In this document: positions 8,260 to 17,293 of the stretch, in pieces | Layout of the letters: the number at the start of each line of letters is the position of its first letter | Position numbering within the stretch: the first letter of the stretch is position 1 | Assembly (NCBI GenBank): GCA_029009035.1 | Contig: JAQXJQ010000125.1 | Span: 1-17,434 of the forward strand | DNA from: Oscillospiraceae bacterium | Lineage (GTDB): Bacteria > Bacillota > Clostridia > Oscillospirales > Oscillospiraceae | Length of the DNA stretch: 17,434 nucleotides | Reading direction: 5' to 3' | Made by a program: the position numbers and the translations under genes | The notes under the pieces: generated by a model | Databases searched by the model: none | Told to the model about the DNA's origin: nothing | What the model saw: only the letters and a program-made list of their open reading frames with translations

Positions 8260-8778
8260 ATGGATTTTATGACGCTGGCGGAAAACCGCTATTCTGTGAG
8301 AAAATTTGACCCACGCAAGGTGGAGCCGGAAAAGGTGGAGCAGATTCTCCGCGCCGGACAGCTGGCTCCCACGGCGAAAAACCAGCAGCCCCAGCGGATT
8401 CTGGTTCTGCAAAGCGAGCAGGCGCTGGAAAAGCTGGGCAAGGTCACCGTCTGCACCTTCGGCTGCACCCTTGCCCTGATGGTGTGCTACGACGACACCC
8501 TCTCCTGGAAGCGTCCCTTTGACGGCAAGGACAGCGGCGATATCGACGCCGCCATCGCCGCCACCCACATGATGCTGGCGGCGCGGGAGCTGGGCATCGG
8601 CTCCACCTGGGTCATGTTCTTCGACCCCGACGCGGCCCGGGAGCAGTTTGCGCTGCCCGAGCACATCCACCCCACCGCCATCCTGGTCATGGGCTATCCC
8701 GCGGCGGACGCCGCCCCCAGCGACCGGCACGCTGTCCGTCAGCCTCTGTCCGTCCTCGCCCCCGGCGAGCATCTCTGA
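8260..8778 (+). CDS. Nitroreductase-family flavoprotein
   Basis: A 172-residue member of the short FMN-dependent nitroreductases, cytoplasmic, usually NAD(P)H-dependent. The N-terminal RYSVRKFDPRKV is the family's R-S-x-R-x-F phosphate-binding region. APTAKNQQPQ (about 37-46) is the FMN/substrate loop, and DIDAAIAATHMMLAARELGIGSTWV is the conserved helix with the G-S-x-W turn. The frame opens at 8194, but AGGAGG at 8247-8252 sits 7 nt from the ATG at 8260, where homology also begins. Transcribed alone from its own promoter and followed directly by a hairpin repeat that may terminate it. The physiological electron acceptor is unknown. Confidence 0.9.
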   Translation: MDFMTLAENRYSVRKFDPRKVEPEKVEQILRAGQLAPTAKNQQPQRILVLQSEQALEKLGKVTVCTFGCTLALMVCYDDTLSWKRPFDGKDSGDIDAAIAATHMMLAARELGIGSTWVMFFDPDAAREQFALPEHIHPTAILVMGYPAADAAPSDRHAVRQPLSVLAPGEHL

Positions 8779-8811
8779 CCCCGCCGCAGGGCAGCCACGC
8801 CGTCCTTACAG

Positions 8812-8853
8812 CATCTCCCCCCGCGCCGAACCGCCGGCACGGAGGGAGATGTT
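8812..8853 (+). repeat. Left copy of a 41/42-bp hairpin direct repeat
   Basis: Begins CATCTCCC and ends GGGAGATGTT, so the outer 8 bp are self-complementary and the unit can fold. It is identical to 9091-9131 except for one extra C in a C-run. It starts 33 bp after the nitroreductase stop and could serve as its transcription end. The two copies bracket the repeat element 8854-9089. Confidence 0.85.
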
Positions 8854-9089
8854 CAGCGTGTCGAAGAACTTCGACACGCTTCTCAGAAATGCAAGCATTT
8901 CTGAGAGGAGATGCAGTTCGCTTCTGCGCACTCGCTGCGCTCGCACGCTTGCGAACTGAGAAGTGTTTTTTCTGAGGCGCATGTCCTCAGAAAAAACAGA
9001 TTTCACTTCATTCCGTCATCTTCGGATGACGGAACTCTGCGAGGCTCTTGCACTTCGTGCAGGAAAATCCGGCTTTTTCGACAGTCTTA
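8854..9089 (+). repeat. Hairpin-rich dispersed repeat element, copy 1 (MITE-like or REP-like)
   Basis: About 236 bp of successive stem-loops. They are an 11-bp stem at 8857-8880, an 11-bp stem CTCAGAAATGC/GCATTTCTGAG, an 8-bp stem CAGTTCGC/GCGAACTG, a 14-bp perfect stem 8964-8977 with 8985-8998, and a 10-bp stem 9011-9020 with 9025-9034 closed by TTCG. Short inverted ends are visible: TGTCGAAGAA at 8859-8868 and TTTTTCGACA at 9074-9083. The first 141 bp recur at 17294-17434 with nine mismatches and no gaps. No transposase is present. It is non-coding in my view, although open frames cross it. It is a non-autonomous element, mobilised by something elsewhere, or a structural RNA repeat. Confidence 0.8.
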
Positions 9090-9090
9090 A

Positions 9091-9131
9091 CATCTCCCCC
9101 GCGCCGAACCGCCGGCACGGAGGGAGATGTT
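9091..9131 (+). repeat. Right copy of the 41/42-bp hairpin direct repeat
   Basis: Same sequence as 8812-8853 with one C fewer. It is preceded by AA that completes an outer AACATCTCCC/GGGAGATGTT stem of 10 bp. It lies 16 bp upstream of the -35 box of the esterase promoter. Confidence 0.85.
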
Positions 9132-9146
9132 TTGTTCCCTGTTCAG

Positions 9147-9176
9147 TTGACATAACCCCCCCCGCTCTGGTAAAAT
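9147..9176 (+). promoter_or_regulatory. Sigma-70-type promoter of the esterase gene with a C8 tract in its spacer
   Basis: TTGACA (9147-9152) is a perfect -35 box and TAAAAT (9171-9176) a near-perfect -10 box, separated by 18 bp. The spacer contains eight consecutive C (9156-9163). The start would be near 9183, about 83 nt before the ATG and upstream of a second, sigma-54-like promoter. Confidence 0.65.
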
Positions 9177-9211
9177 GCGATAAAAGCGGCAGACAATAGG
9201 CCTCACTTTTT

Positions 9212-9227
9212 TGGCACAAAAATTGCG
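9212..9227 (+). promoter_or_regulatory. Sigma-54 (RpoN)-type -24/-12 promoter of the esterase gene
   Basis: TGGCAC (9212-9217), five bases, TTGCG (9223-9227). GG and GC are separated by exactly 10 bp, as sigma-54 requires, and the extended consensus TTGGCAC-N5-TTGC is matched. The start would be near 9238, and the Shine-Dalgarno follows at 9253-9257. Transcription from such promoters needs an AAA+ activator, which is not in the window. Confidence 0.7.
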
Positions 9228-9265
9228 TGGGTATCTTTTGACCATAATAGATGGAGGAAAACAAC

Positions 9266-10303
9266 ATGAAAAAAATCTCTCTCATCCTGTCTGCCGCCCT
9301 TGTCCTTACGCTGCTGGCCGGCTGCAAGCCGGACAACAAGGTCAAACTCCCCGTGGGCGAGCGGGCCTCGGACACCATGACCTACACTTATTGGAAACAA
9401 GATGTGGAGCGGCTGTACTATTACTACATCCCCTCCACCTATCAGCCCGGCACCAGGCTGCCTCTGGTCCTGGCCCTCCACGGAAGCGGCGCCAACGCCC
9501 TATCCCAGCTTTACGAGAGCGATATGGAAGCCCTGGCCGAGCGCGAGGGCTTTATCGTGGTGGCTCCCAACGCGGTGGGCGTCCACAGCGACGGCACTCT
9601 CTCCTCCGTGGGAAATACCCTGAGCACCATCGGCCGCACCGACGGCAGTTTTCTGCGCTGGAATGCCACCCCGGATGACATCCAGAATGTTTATGAGGTG
9701 GACGATGTGCAGTATCTGAGCGATCTCATCGACCGGTTCGTGGACTACGGCTACGCCGACCCCGCCCGCGTGTACTCCACCGGCCTTTCCCACGGTGCGT
9801 TCATGTCCATCCGCCTGGCGTTGGAGGTGCCCGAGAAGATCGCGGGGATCGGCGCAGTGTCCGGCCTGCTGGTCAACAAGTTTGAGGATATGGAGCCCTC
9901 CGGACAGGTGAAACTGGTCTTCGTGCAGGGCACGGCAGATCCTGTCGTCCCCATGACCGGCATGGCCTACGACATGGACAACGACGGGACCCTTGATTTC
10001 AATTACGCCCTCTCCCTGGACGATACCATCGACTGGTTTATGGAAAAATACGGTCTGGAGACTGCCGACGTCGTCAAGGCCAGTCTGGAGGACACTGTTC
10101 CCGAGGACGGCTGCACCATCGACCGCTATGCCTATGTGGACGGCAGCGGCAATGTCCCCATCGTCAAGTATCTGGTCAACAACGGCGGGCACACCTGGCC
10201 CGGCGGCACCCAGTACAGCCCCAGCTATTACATCGGCCTGCTCTGCAAGGACGCCCAGGCCTCCGAGCTCATCTGGAACGAACTGAAAGATGTGAAGAAG
10301 TGA
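9266..10303 (+). CDS. Lipoprotein esterase, PHB-depolymerase/LpqC-type alpha/beta hydrolase
   Basis: A 345-residue surface-anchored serine esterase. The signal peptide ends in the lipobox LLAGC (Cys20). Catalytic features are the oxyanion loop LHGSG (71-75), nucleophile elbow GLSHG with Ser175, acid Asp225 in GTADPVVPM, and His309 in GGHTWPGG. The GGH-x-WPGG ending is characteristic of the polyhydroxybutyrate depolymerase/feruloyl-esterase-like family (COG3509). The frame opens at 9251, but GGAGG at 9253-9257 lies within that stretch and points to the ATG at 9266, which also starts the signal peptide. It is a single gene between two promoters and a hairpin. The natural ester is unknown; PHB is unlikely for an anchored anaerobe protein, and plant or short-chain hydroxyacid esters are plausible. 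Confidence 0.88.
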   Translation: MKKISLILSAALVLTLLAGCKPDNKVKLPVGERASDTMTYTYWKQDVERLYYYYIPSTYQPGTRLPLVLALHGSGANALSQLYESDMEALAEREGFIVVAPNAVGVHSDGTLSSVGNTLSTIGRTDGSFLRWNATPDDIQNVYEVDDVQYLSDLIDRFVDYGYADPARVYSTGLSHGAFMSIRLALEVPEKIAGIGAVSGLLVNKFEDMEPSGQVKLVFVQGTADPVVPMTGMAYDMDNDGTLDFNYALSLDDTIDWFMEKYGLETADVVKASLEDTVPEDGCTIDRYAYVDGSGNVPIVKYLVNNGGHTWPGGTQYSPSYYIGLLCKDAQASELIWNELKDVKK

Positions 10304-10304
10304 T

Positions 10305-10356
10305 ATACGGCGGAGCATCCTCCCTCGACCCCCCTCGGGAGAATGCTCCGCCGTAT
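10305..10356 (+). terminator. Long hairpin after the esterase gene
   Basis: A 14-bp perfect stem (10305-10318 with 10343-10356) begins one base after the TGA, with an inner CTCCC/GGGAG pairing in the loop. There is no T-run on the plus strand, so it may end or protect the transcript without being a classical intrinsic terminator. Confidence 0.55.
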
Positions 10357-10366
10357 GCGCAAAATC

Positions 10367-10378
10367 GACTCATGAGTC
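10367..10378. promoter_or_regulatory. 12-bp palindrome, candidate upstream activator site
   Basis: GACTCATGAGTC is a perfect palindrome whose centre lies about 150 bp upstream of the sigma-54-like promoter at 10524. This is within the usual distance for enhancer-binding activators. No second copy was found before the esterase promoter, which weakens the case. Confidence 0.3.
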
Positions 10379-10450
10379 ATAATCGGTTTGAATGATTTAC
10401 TTTTGACTTCCTGTTTCTGGATAGAATACGGCAACGGAAGATTTGGGGTA

Positions 10451-10470
10451 CGCAATTCCCGAATATTGCG
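10451..10470. promoter_or_regulatory. Inverted repeat CGCAAT-N8-ATTGCG, candidate activator or repressor site
   Basis: Two 6-bp complementary half-sites with an 8-bp spacer lie about 54 bp upstream of the -24 box of the dehydrogenase promoter. The position suits a regulator of that promoter. Chance occurrence in this AT-richer gap cannot be excluded. Confidence 0.3.
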
Positions 10471-10523
10471 GAAAATAAACCCTTTGAAGATGAAAAACGG
10501 CAACTATGCAATTTCTACAATCT

Positions 10524-10539
10524 TGGCACAATTATTGCA
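10524..10539 (+). promoter_or_regulatory. Sigma-54 (RpoN)-type -24/-12 promoter of the dehydrogenase-liv operon
   Basis: TGGCAC (10524-10529), five bases, TTGCA (10535-10539), a full match to the core sigma-54 consensus with the 10-bp GG-to-GC spacing. A start near 10550 leaves a leader of about 27 nt that holds AAAGGAGG. The element begins 53 bp before the ATG, against 54 bp for the esterase promoter. No better sigma-70 promoter was seen in 10357-10576. Confidence 0.75.
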
Positions 10540-10576
10540 TTAATAATTAAACATCTTACAAAGGAGGCGTTTCGCT

Positions 10577-11614
10577 ATGCGAGTAGCAATTTTAGGAAGC
10601 GGCGCAATGGGTACTGTGCTCGGCGCGTATCTGACAAAGAACGGATGCAATGTCGAGCTGATCGACAATTATCAGGCTCATGTGGAAAAGCTGAACAGCT
10701 GCGGTGCCCACATCGTCGGCACCGTGGATATGGTGGTTCCCGTGAAGGCGATCCTCACCGAGCAGATGGAAGGCGTCTACGACGTGGTGTTCCTGTTCAC
10801 CAAGCAGCTGGCAAACGACCAGGTCCTGCCCGCGCTGCTGCCCCATCTGGACGGGAACAGCACCGTCTGCACCCTGCAGAACGGTGTGCCCGAACCCTTC
10901 GTGGCCAAGTATGTGGGCAAGGAGCGCACCGTGGGCGGCACCGTGCTGTGGGGCGCCACCTTCCTGGAGCCCGGCGTGTCCGAGCTGACCCAGGACATCA
11001 CCAAGAGCACCCACCTGTTTGAGATCGGCGAGATCGACGGTACCGTGACCGACCGCATCAAGAAGGTCGCCGAGGTCCTGAGCCACATGGGTCCCACCAT
11101 GGTGAGCGAGGAGCTGATGGCTTCCCGCTGGAGCAAGCTGGTGAACAACGCCTGCATGAGCGGCATGTCCGCCGTCTGCGGCTGCACCTTCGGCGAGGTT
11201 CTGGACAATCCCAAGGCCCGTGCCTGTCTGAGCTACATCGGCAGGGAGGTCAAGCGCTGCGCCGAGGCCGAGGGCTACAAGCTGCACCCCCTGCTGAGCA
11301 TGCCCGAGCCTCCCCACTGTCTGGATCTGAAGGATCAGGCTCAGTTCGACGAAAGCATGCAGATGTGGCTGGACGCCTATGACGGACTGCGTCCCGCCAA
11401 GGCCAGCATGCTGCAGGATCTGGAAAAGAACCGTCCCACCGAGGTCCGCATGATCGACGGCTATGTCTGCGATGTCGGTGACAAGCACAACATTGACACT
11501 CCCTTCTGCGACATCGTCGTGGATGTCGTGGAAAAGATCGGCCGCGGCGAGCTTCCCCTCTCCATGAGCAACCTGGATCAGTTCCCCGACGAGCTGTTCA
11601 CCTTCAAGCTCTGA
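10577..11614 (+). CDS. Ketopantoate-reductase-family (ApbA/PanE) 2-oxoacid dehydrogenase
   Basis: A 345-residue Rossmann-fold NAD(P)H dehydrogenase that would reduce a 2-keto acid (or oxidise a 2-hydroxy acid). The nucleotide motif is GSGAMG (7-12). Aligned with E. coli PanE from memory, Asn102, Lys187, Asn191, Ser277 and Glu289 match the known active-site residues N98, K176, N180, S244 and E256. The usual N-P-L-T-A motif is replaced by SGMSA (195-199). The NADPH-binding Arg31 is Asn31, next to Asp30, which suggests NADH use. It is about 40 residues longer than PanE, mainly from an insertion near 235-270. A strong AAAGGAGG precedes the ATG. It leads the liv gene cluster, 111 bp ahead of livH, so a catabolic role seems likelier than pantothenate synthesis. 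Confidence 0.85.
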   Translation: MRVAILGSGAMGTVLGAYLTKNGCNVELIDNYQAHVEKLNSCGAHIVGTVDMVVPVKAILTEQMEGVYDVVFLFTKQLANDQVLPALLPHLDGNSTVCTLQNGVPEPFVAKYVGKERTVGGTVLWGATFLEPGVSELTQDITKSTHLFEIGEIDGTVTDRIKKVAEVLSHMGPTMVSEELMASRWSKLVNNACMSGMSAVCGCTFGEVLDNPKARACLSYIGREVKRCAEAEGYKLHPLLSMPEPPHCLDLKDQAQFDESMQMWLDAYDGLRPAKASMLQDLEKNRPTEVRMIDGYVCDVGDKHNIDTPFCDIVVDVVEKIGRGELPLSMSNLDQFPDELFTFKL

Positions 11615-11725
11615 TCGGCGGGCACCCGCAGAACGCGCGGTGCAGAGCCCGGTTCGCCTCCGGGTATGCTCCAGAGAAACAATTCAGGCATTCGCAGATA
11701 TCAAAAATGAAAGAGGGCGATATTT

Positions 11726-12613
11726 TTGGCCACTGTTTTCCACGACACATTTCAGCTGATCCTGAACAACCTGTACCTGATCGGCGTGCTTGCCCTGTCC
11801 ACCATGGGTATCGCGCTGACCTTTAAGACAGCCAATGCCACCAACTTCGCTCAGGCCACCACCTCCACCGTCGGCGCCTACATGGCCGGCTGGCTGGTGC
11901 GCGACCTCAGCGCCAACCCCTGGGTGGGCCTGGTGGTCGGCGTGCTCCTGTGCTTCACCATCGGTATCCTCATCGACGCCGTGGTGGTGCGTCACGTGGG
12001 TGTGAGCGGCCGCGCCATGGTCACCATCGCTCTGATCGTGATCTTCACCGCCGCCATCCCCCTGGTCTTCGGCACCATTCCCTATAACTACCCCCGCTTC
12101 TTCAAAAACCAGATCGAATTCCGCCTCTTCGGCATGGACTTCAATGTCACTCAGAACGCCGTCTTCATCGTGCTGCTCTCCGCGGCGGTGATCGCCATCA
12201 TCTTCCTGGCGCTGCACCTGACCAAGTGGGGCCTCGGTGTGCGCGGCACCGCATCCAATATGTATGTGGCCTCCATGATGGGCGTCAACACCAACCTGAT
12301 GACCGCGCTGAGCTGGGGCATCTCCTCCGGCTGCGGCGCTCTGGCCGCCATCCTGCAGGCCTCACAGACCCAGACCATCAGCATCACCATGCTGGGCACC
12401 GTTCAGGCCAACTCCCTGCTGGCCTTCGTCATGGGCGGCTTCACCACCTTCCACGGCCCTGTGGTGGGCGCCGTCATCATTCCCGTGCTCCACTCCCTGA
12501 TGGCAAAGATCAGCGGCCTGTGGGCCAGCGCTCTGCTGTACATCATTGTAATGCTGGTGATCCTGATCAAGCCCGCCGGCCTGTTTGGCAAGGCCGTCCA
12601 AAAGAAGGTGTGA
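11726..12613 (+). CDS. livH: Liv-type ABC transporter permease LivH
   Basis: One of the two membrane subunits of a branched-chain amino acid/aromatic-acid type importer, 295 residues as usual for LivH. Hydrophobic segments alternate throughout; family marks are the coupling loop GLGVRGTASNMYVASMMGVN, the late GGFTTFHGPVVGA, and the KPAGLFGK end. The start is a TTG at 11726: a nearby ATG at 11707 is out of frame, an in-frame stop lies at 11708-11710, and AGAGGG at 11712-11717 is suitably spaced. The 111-bp gap to the dehydrogenase holds only small GC hairpins (for example CCCGG/CCGGG at 11648-11664) and no clear promoter, so read-through is assumed. Confidence 0.92.
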   Translation: MATVFHDTFQLILNNLYLIGVLALSTMGIALTFKTANATNFAQATTSTVGAYMAGWLVRDLSANPWVGLVVGVLLCFTIGILIDAVVVRHVGVSGRAMVTIALIVIFTAAIPLVFGTIPYNYPRFFKNQIEFRLFGMDFNVTQNAVFIVLLSAAVIAIIFLALHLTKWGLGVRGTASNMYVASMMGVNTNLMTALSWGISSGCGALAAILQASQTQTISITMLGTVQANSLLAFVMGGFTTFHGPVVGAVIIPVLHSLMAKISGLWASALLYIIVMLVILIKPAGLFGKAVQKKV

Positions 12614-12617
12614 CGCT

Positions 12618-13686
12618 ATGAGACAGTTAAAGAATGAATACACGGAGCTGAAAAAGCAGTACGCTCCCACCCCGATCAAGAACATGACCCATCACCCCCT
12701 GTTCGGCTATGTGATCATCAGTCTGATCCTCATCGTCATCCAGCTTTTGTTCATTTCCGGCAGCGATCTCATCCCCCTGAATGTCACCCAGGCCATTATG
12801 CAGACCATGATCTACATCGTCGCCGGCATGGGCGTGGGCCTGCTTCTCTTCATGGCCGGCCTGATGAGCTTTGCCACCGGCGCCTTCATCGGCCTTGGCA
12901 CCTATCTGGCCGCCCTCATCATGAAGAACTTCATGGTGCCCTATGTGGTCATCCTGGCCTTCGTCATCGTCGTGGGCATCGTGGCCGGCATTCTGGTCGG
13001 ATTCGTGTCCCTGCGTGTCAAGGGCATCCACCTGCTGATCATCACCCTGGCTCTGGCCACCGTCATGTCCACCATGTACGCCCTGCCCAACAGCTTCACC
13101 GGCGGTCCCAACGGCATTTCCAAGGTCCCCTTCCCCGAGCTGGCCATGCTGTTCAAAACCAACCGTGACACCATGTATTTCGTGGTGCTGGCCATTATGT
13201 TCGTGCTGGTGGTCATCACCCTGAACATCATCAACAGCCCCATGGGCCGTGCCATGCTGGCCATGAGCAACAGCGAGTCTCTGGCTCAGGCCATGGGCGT
13301 GAACCTGCTGAAGTACCGCGTGCTGGCCTTCGTGATCTCCACCGTATACTCCCTGCTGGCCGGCGTGCTCTATGTCAGCTATATGCAGTCCTCCATCTAC
13401 GCCACCTGGAGCAGCAGCCTTGCCATGAACATCCTGATTGCGGCCTGTCTGGGCGGCACCGCCAATCCCGCCGGTGTGATGGCCGGTTCCTTCGTGGTGT
13501 TCACCATCGACTATGCCTTCCTGAAGAATCTGGCCTTTTTCCAGAAATACCCCCAGGCCTCTCTGTTCTTCAACGGCATCCTGATCATCATTATCATCGC
13601 CAAGTATCCCGGCGGTCTGATCCGTCTGCTGGGCAGCATCAAGTACGGTGTGAAAGCACTGTTCGCAAAGAGGAGGGTGTACAAGT

Positions 13687-13703
<17 letters not shown>
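12618..13703 (+). CDS. livM: Liv-type ABC transporter permease LivM
   Basis: The second membrane subunit, 361 residues. A charged cytoplasmic N-terminus of about 35 residues precedes the first membrane helix. The family blocks are ITLALATVMSTMY followed by NSFTGGPNGI, and the coupling loop GRAMLAMSNSESLAQAMGVN. The frame is open from 12585, but the ATG at 12618 (MRQLKNEY), 4 bp after the livH stop, is the natural start; the Shine-Dalgarno is a weak AAGAAGG. Its 3' end overlaps livG by 17 bp, which argues for coupled translation. Confidence 0.92.
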
Positions 13704-15105
<1,402 letters not shown>

Positions 15106-15115
15106 GGTGCACAGT

Positions 15116-15841
<726 letters not shown>

Positions 15842-15912
15842 TCCCCGTCATTTTCCCCCGCGCCTGTTTTGTCCCTCATTTGGGAAACCAATTTAAATAA
15901 GGAGAGTTTGCA

Positions 15913-17247
15913 ATGAAAATGAAAAAGGTACTTTGCCTGCTTCTGGCCGCAACCATGGTCTTCGGCATGATGGCCGGCTGCAAGCGCACCGACGATCCTA
16001 AGCCCTCCCCCTCCCAGTCCGGCTCCCAGCAGACCGGCGACAACAAGGGCGCCGTGTCTCAGGGCGTCACCGACGACACCGTGAAGATCGGCACCATCTC
16101 CCTGGTCAGCGGCGCCTTCGCCTTCATCGGCCAGCCCGCTTATGACGGCTTCCGCGCCTGCATCGCCCGTCTGAATGCCCAGGGCGGCGTTCAGGGCCGT
16201 CAGATCGAGATCATCGCTTACGATGACCAGTTCGACGCCGCCACCGGTAAGGCTTATGTGGAGCGCTTCGTGGAGCAGGATAAGGTCTTCCTGCTGGCCT
16301 CCCTGTTCGGCAACATCGTGGAGCCCTCTCTGGACTACCTGAAGGAAAAGGGTATCCCCATCGTCAACATCTCCTCCGGTCTGGATGTCTGCTTCTCCGA
16401 GAACGACCCCGACAGCCGCCTGTTCCAGGTCCAGCCCGCTAACCTGACCGACGCCCGCTACCTGATCGCCCGTATCCTGAACGAGTCCATCTTTGGGCCC
16501 AACAAGGACCAGAAGCTGCCCGATGACGCCAAGATCGGCGTTGTCCACGGCGTTGACTCCGCCTCCATGAGCTCTCTGGGCCACCTGCAGGAGTATGCCA
16601 AGCAGAACGGCGCCCTGGACCGTCTGGTCTGCGAGGCCGTTACCGCCGAGACCTATGCCACCGCCATCCAGAAGTTCAAGAACGAGGGCTGCCAGGCCTG
16701 CATCTTCATGGGCGTTGACTCCACCACCTGGATCTCCGCCATGGACGACGCCGGCTGGGAGGTTCCCGTGATCTTCTCCTACGGCGCTTCCACCCTGCAG
16801 TCCTTCGTGCCCGACACCTACAAACCCACCCGTCCCTGCTACGCCACCATCTGGGCCGACTACGCCACCCCCCAGGGTCAGGCCATGCTGGACGACATGG
16901 TGGACGCTCTGTCCTACCTGCCCGACGTTGACGAGAACCTGCGCAAGTCCTACCGCGACAACAACTACTGCTGCGCCGGCTACCTCTACGGCATGACCGT
17001 GGTCAAGGCCATGGAGCGTCTGAACGCCCACGAGGGCGAGTGGAGCCTGAACTGGGAGGACTTCACCAAGGCGATGGAAGAGGCTCCCTTCGATCTGGGC
17101 TGCGTGACCTTCGACTACATGAACGGCCGTCGTCTGGGCGTCTATGAGATGGCTATGGTGGAGTACATCGGCCATCCCGAGGACGGCACCGAAGAGCTGA
17201 TCATGCTGCGTCCCTTCGAGACTCTGGAAGAAGTCACCGCGAAGTAA
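15913..17247 (+). CDS. livJ: Liv-type ABC transporter substrate-binding lipoprotein (Peripla_BP_6)
   Basis: A 444-residue extracellular binding protein. The signal peptide ends in lipobox MMAGC (Cys23), then a Ser/Pro/Gln linker to about 50. The mature fold opens VTDDTVKIGTISLVSGAFAF, and NAQGGVQGRQIEIIAYDD (88-105) is the hallmark N-x-x-GG-x-x-G-x-x-I-x-x-x-x-x-D-D of LivJ-like proteins. It is longer than E. coli LivJ (about 367) because of the linker and extra C-terminal segments. AAGGAG lies about 8 nt before the ATG. It closes the operon 71 bp after livF. LivJ-like proteins bind branched-chain amino acids, amides or aromatic acids; the ligand here is not readable. Confidence 0.92.
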   Translation: MKMKKVLCLLLAATMVFGMMAGCKRTDDPKPSPSQSGSQQTGDNKGAVSQGVTDDTVKIGTISLVSGAFAFIGQPAYDGFRACIARLNAQGGVQGRQIEIIAYDDQFDAATGKAYVERFVEQDKVFLLASLFGNIVEPSLDYLKEKGIPIVNISSGLDVCFSENDPDSRLFQVQPANLTDARYLIARILNESIFGPNKDQKLPDDAKIGVVHGVDSASMSSLGHLQEYAKQNGALDRLVCEAVTAETYATAIQKFKNEGCQACIFMGVDSTTWISAMDDAGWEVPVIFSYGASTLQSFVPDTYKPTRPCYATIWADYATPQGQAMLDDMVDALSYLPDVDENLRKSYRDNNYCCAGYLYGMTVVKAMERLNAHEGEWSLNWEDFTKAMEEAPFDLGCVTFDYMNGRRLGVYEMAMVEYIGHPEDGTEELIMLRPFETLEEVTAK

Positions 17248-17266
17248 AACAGCTCGTATCTTTTCC

Positions 17267-17293
17267 GGGGGACGCAGCAGTGCTGCGTCCCCC
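17267..17293 (+). terminator. GC-rich hairpin at the end of the liv operon
   Basis: Bases 17267-17278 pair with 17282-17293 (12 bp, 3-nt loop AGT). It begins 19 bp after the binding-protein stop and lacks a T-run. The repeat element copy 2 begins immediately after it at 17294. Confidence 0.55.

Noticed and set aside
8812..9131. CRISPR array
   Set aside because: Only two copies of the 42-bp unit, separated by 237 bp that is itself a dispersed repeat, with no cas genes.
11615..11725. Terminator or promoter between the dehydrogenase and livH
   Set aside because: Only 4-5 bp GC stems without T-runs and no -35/-10 pair; read-through is more likely.
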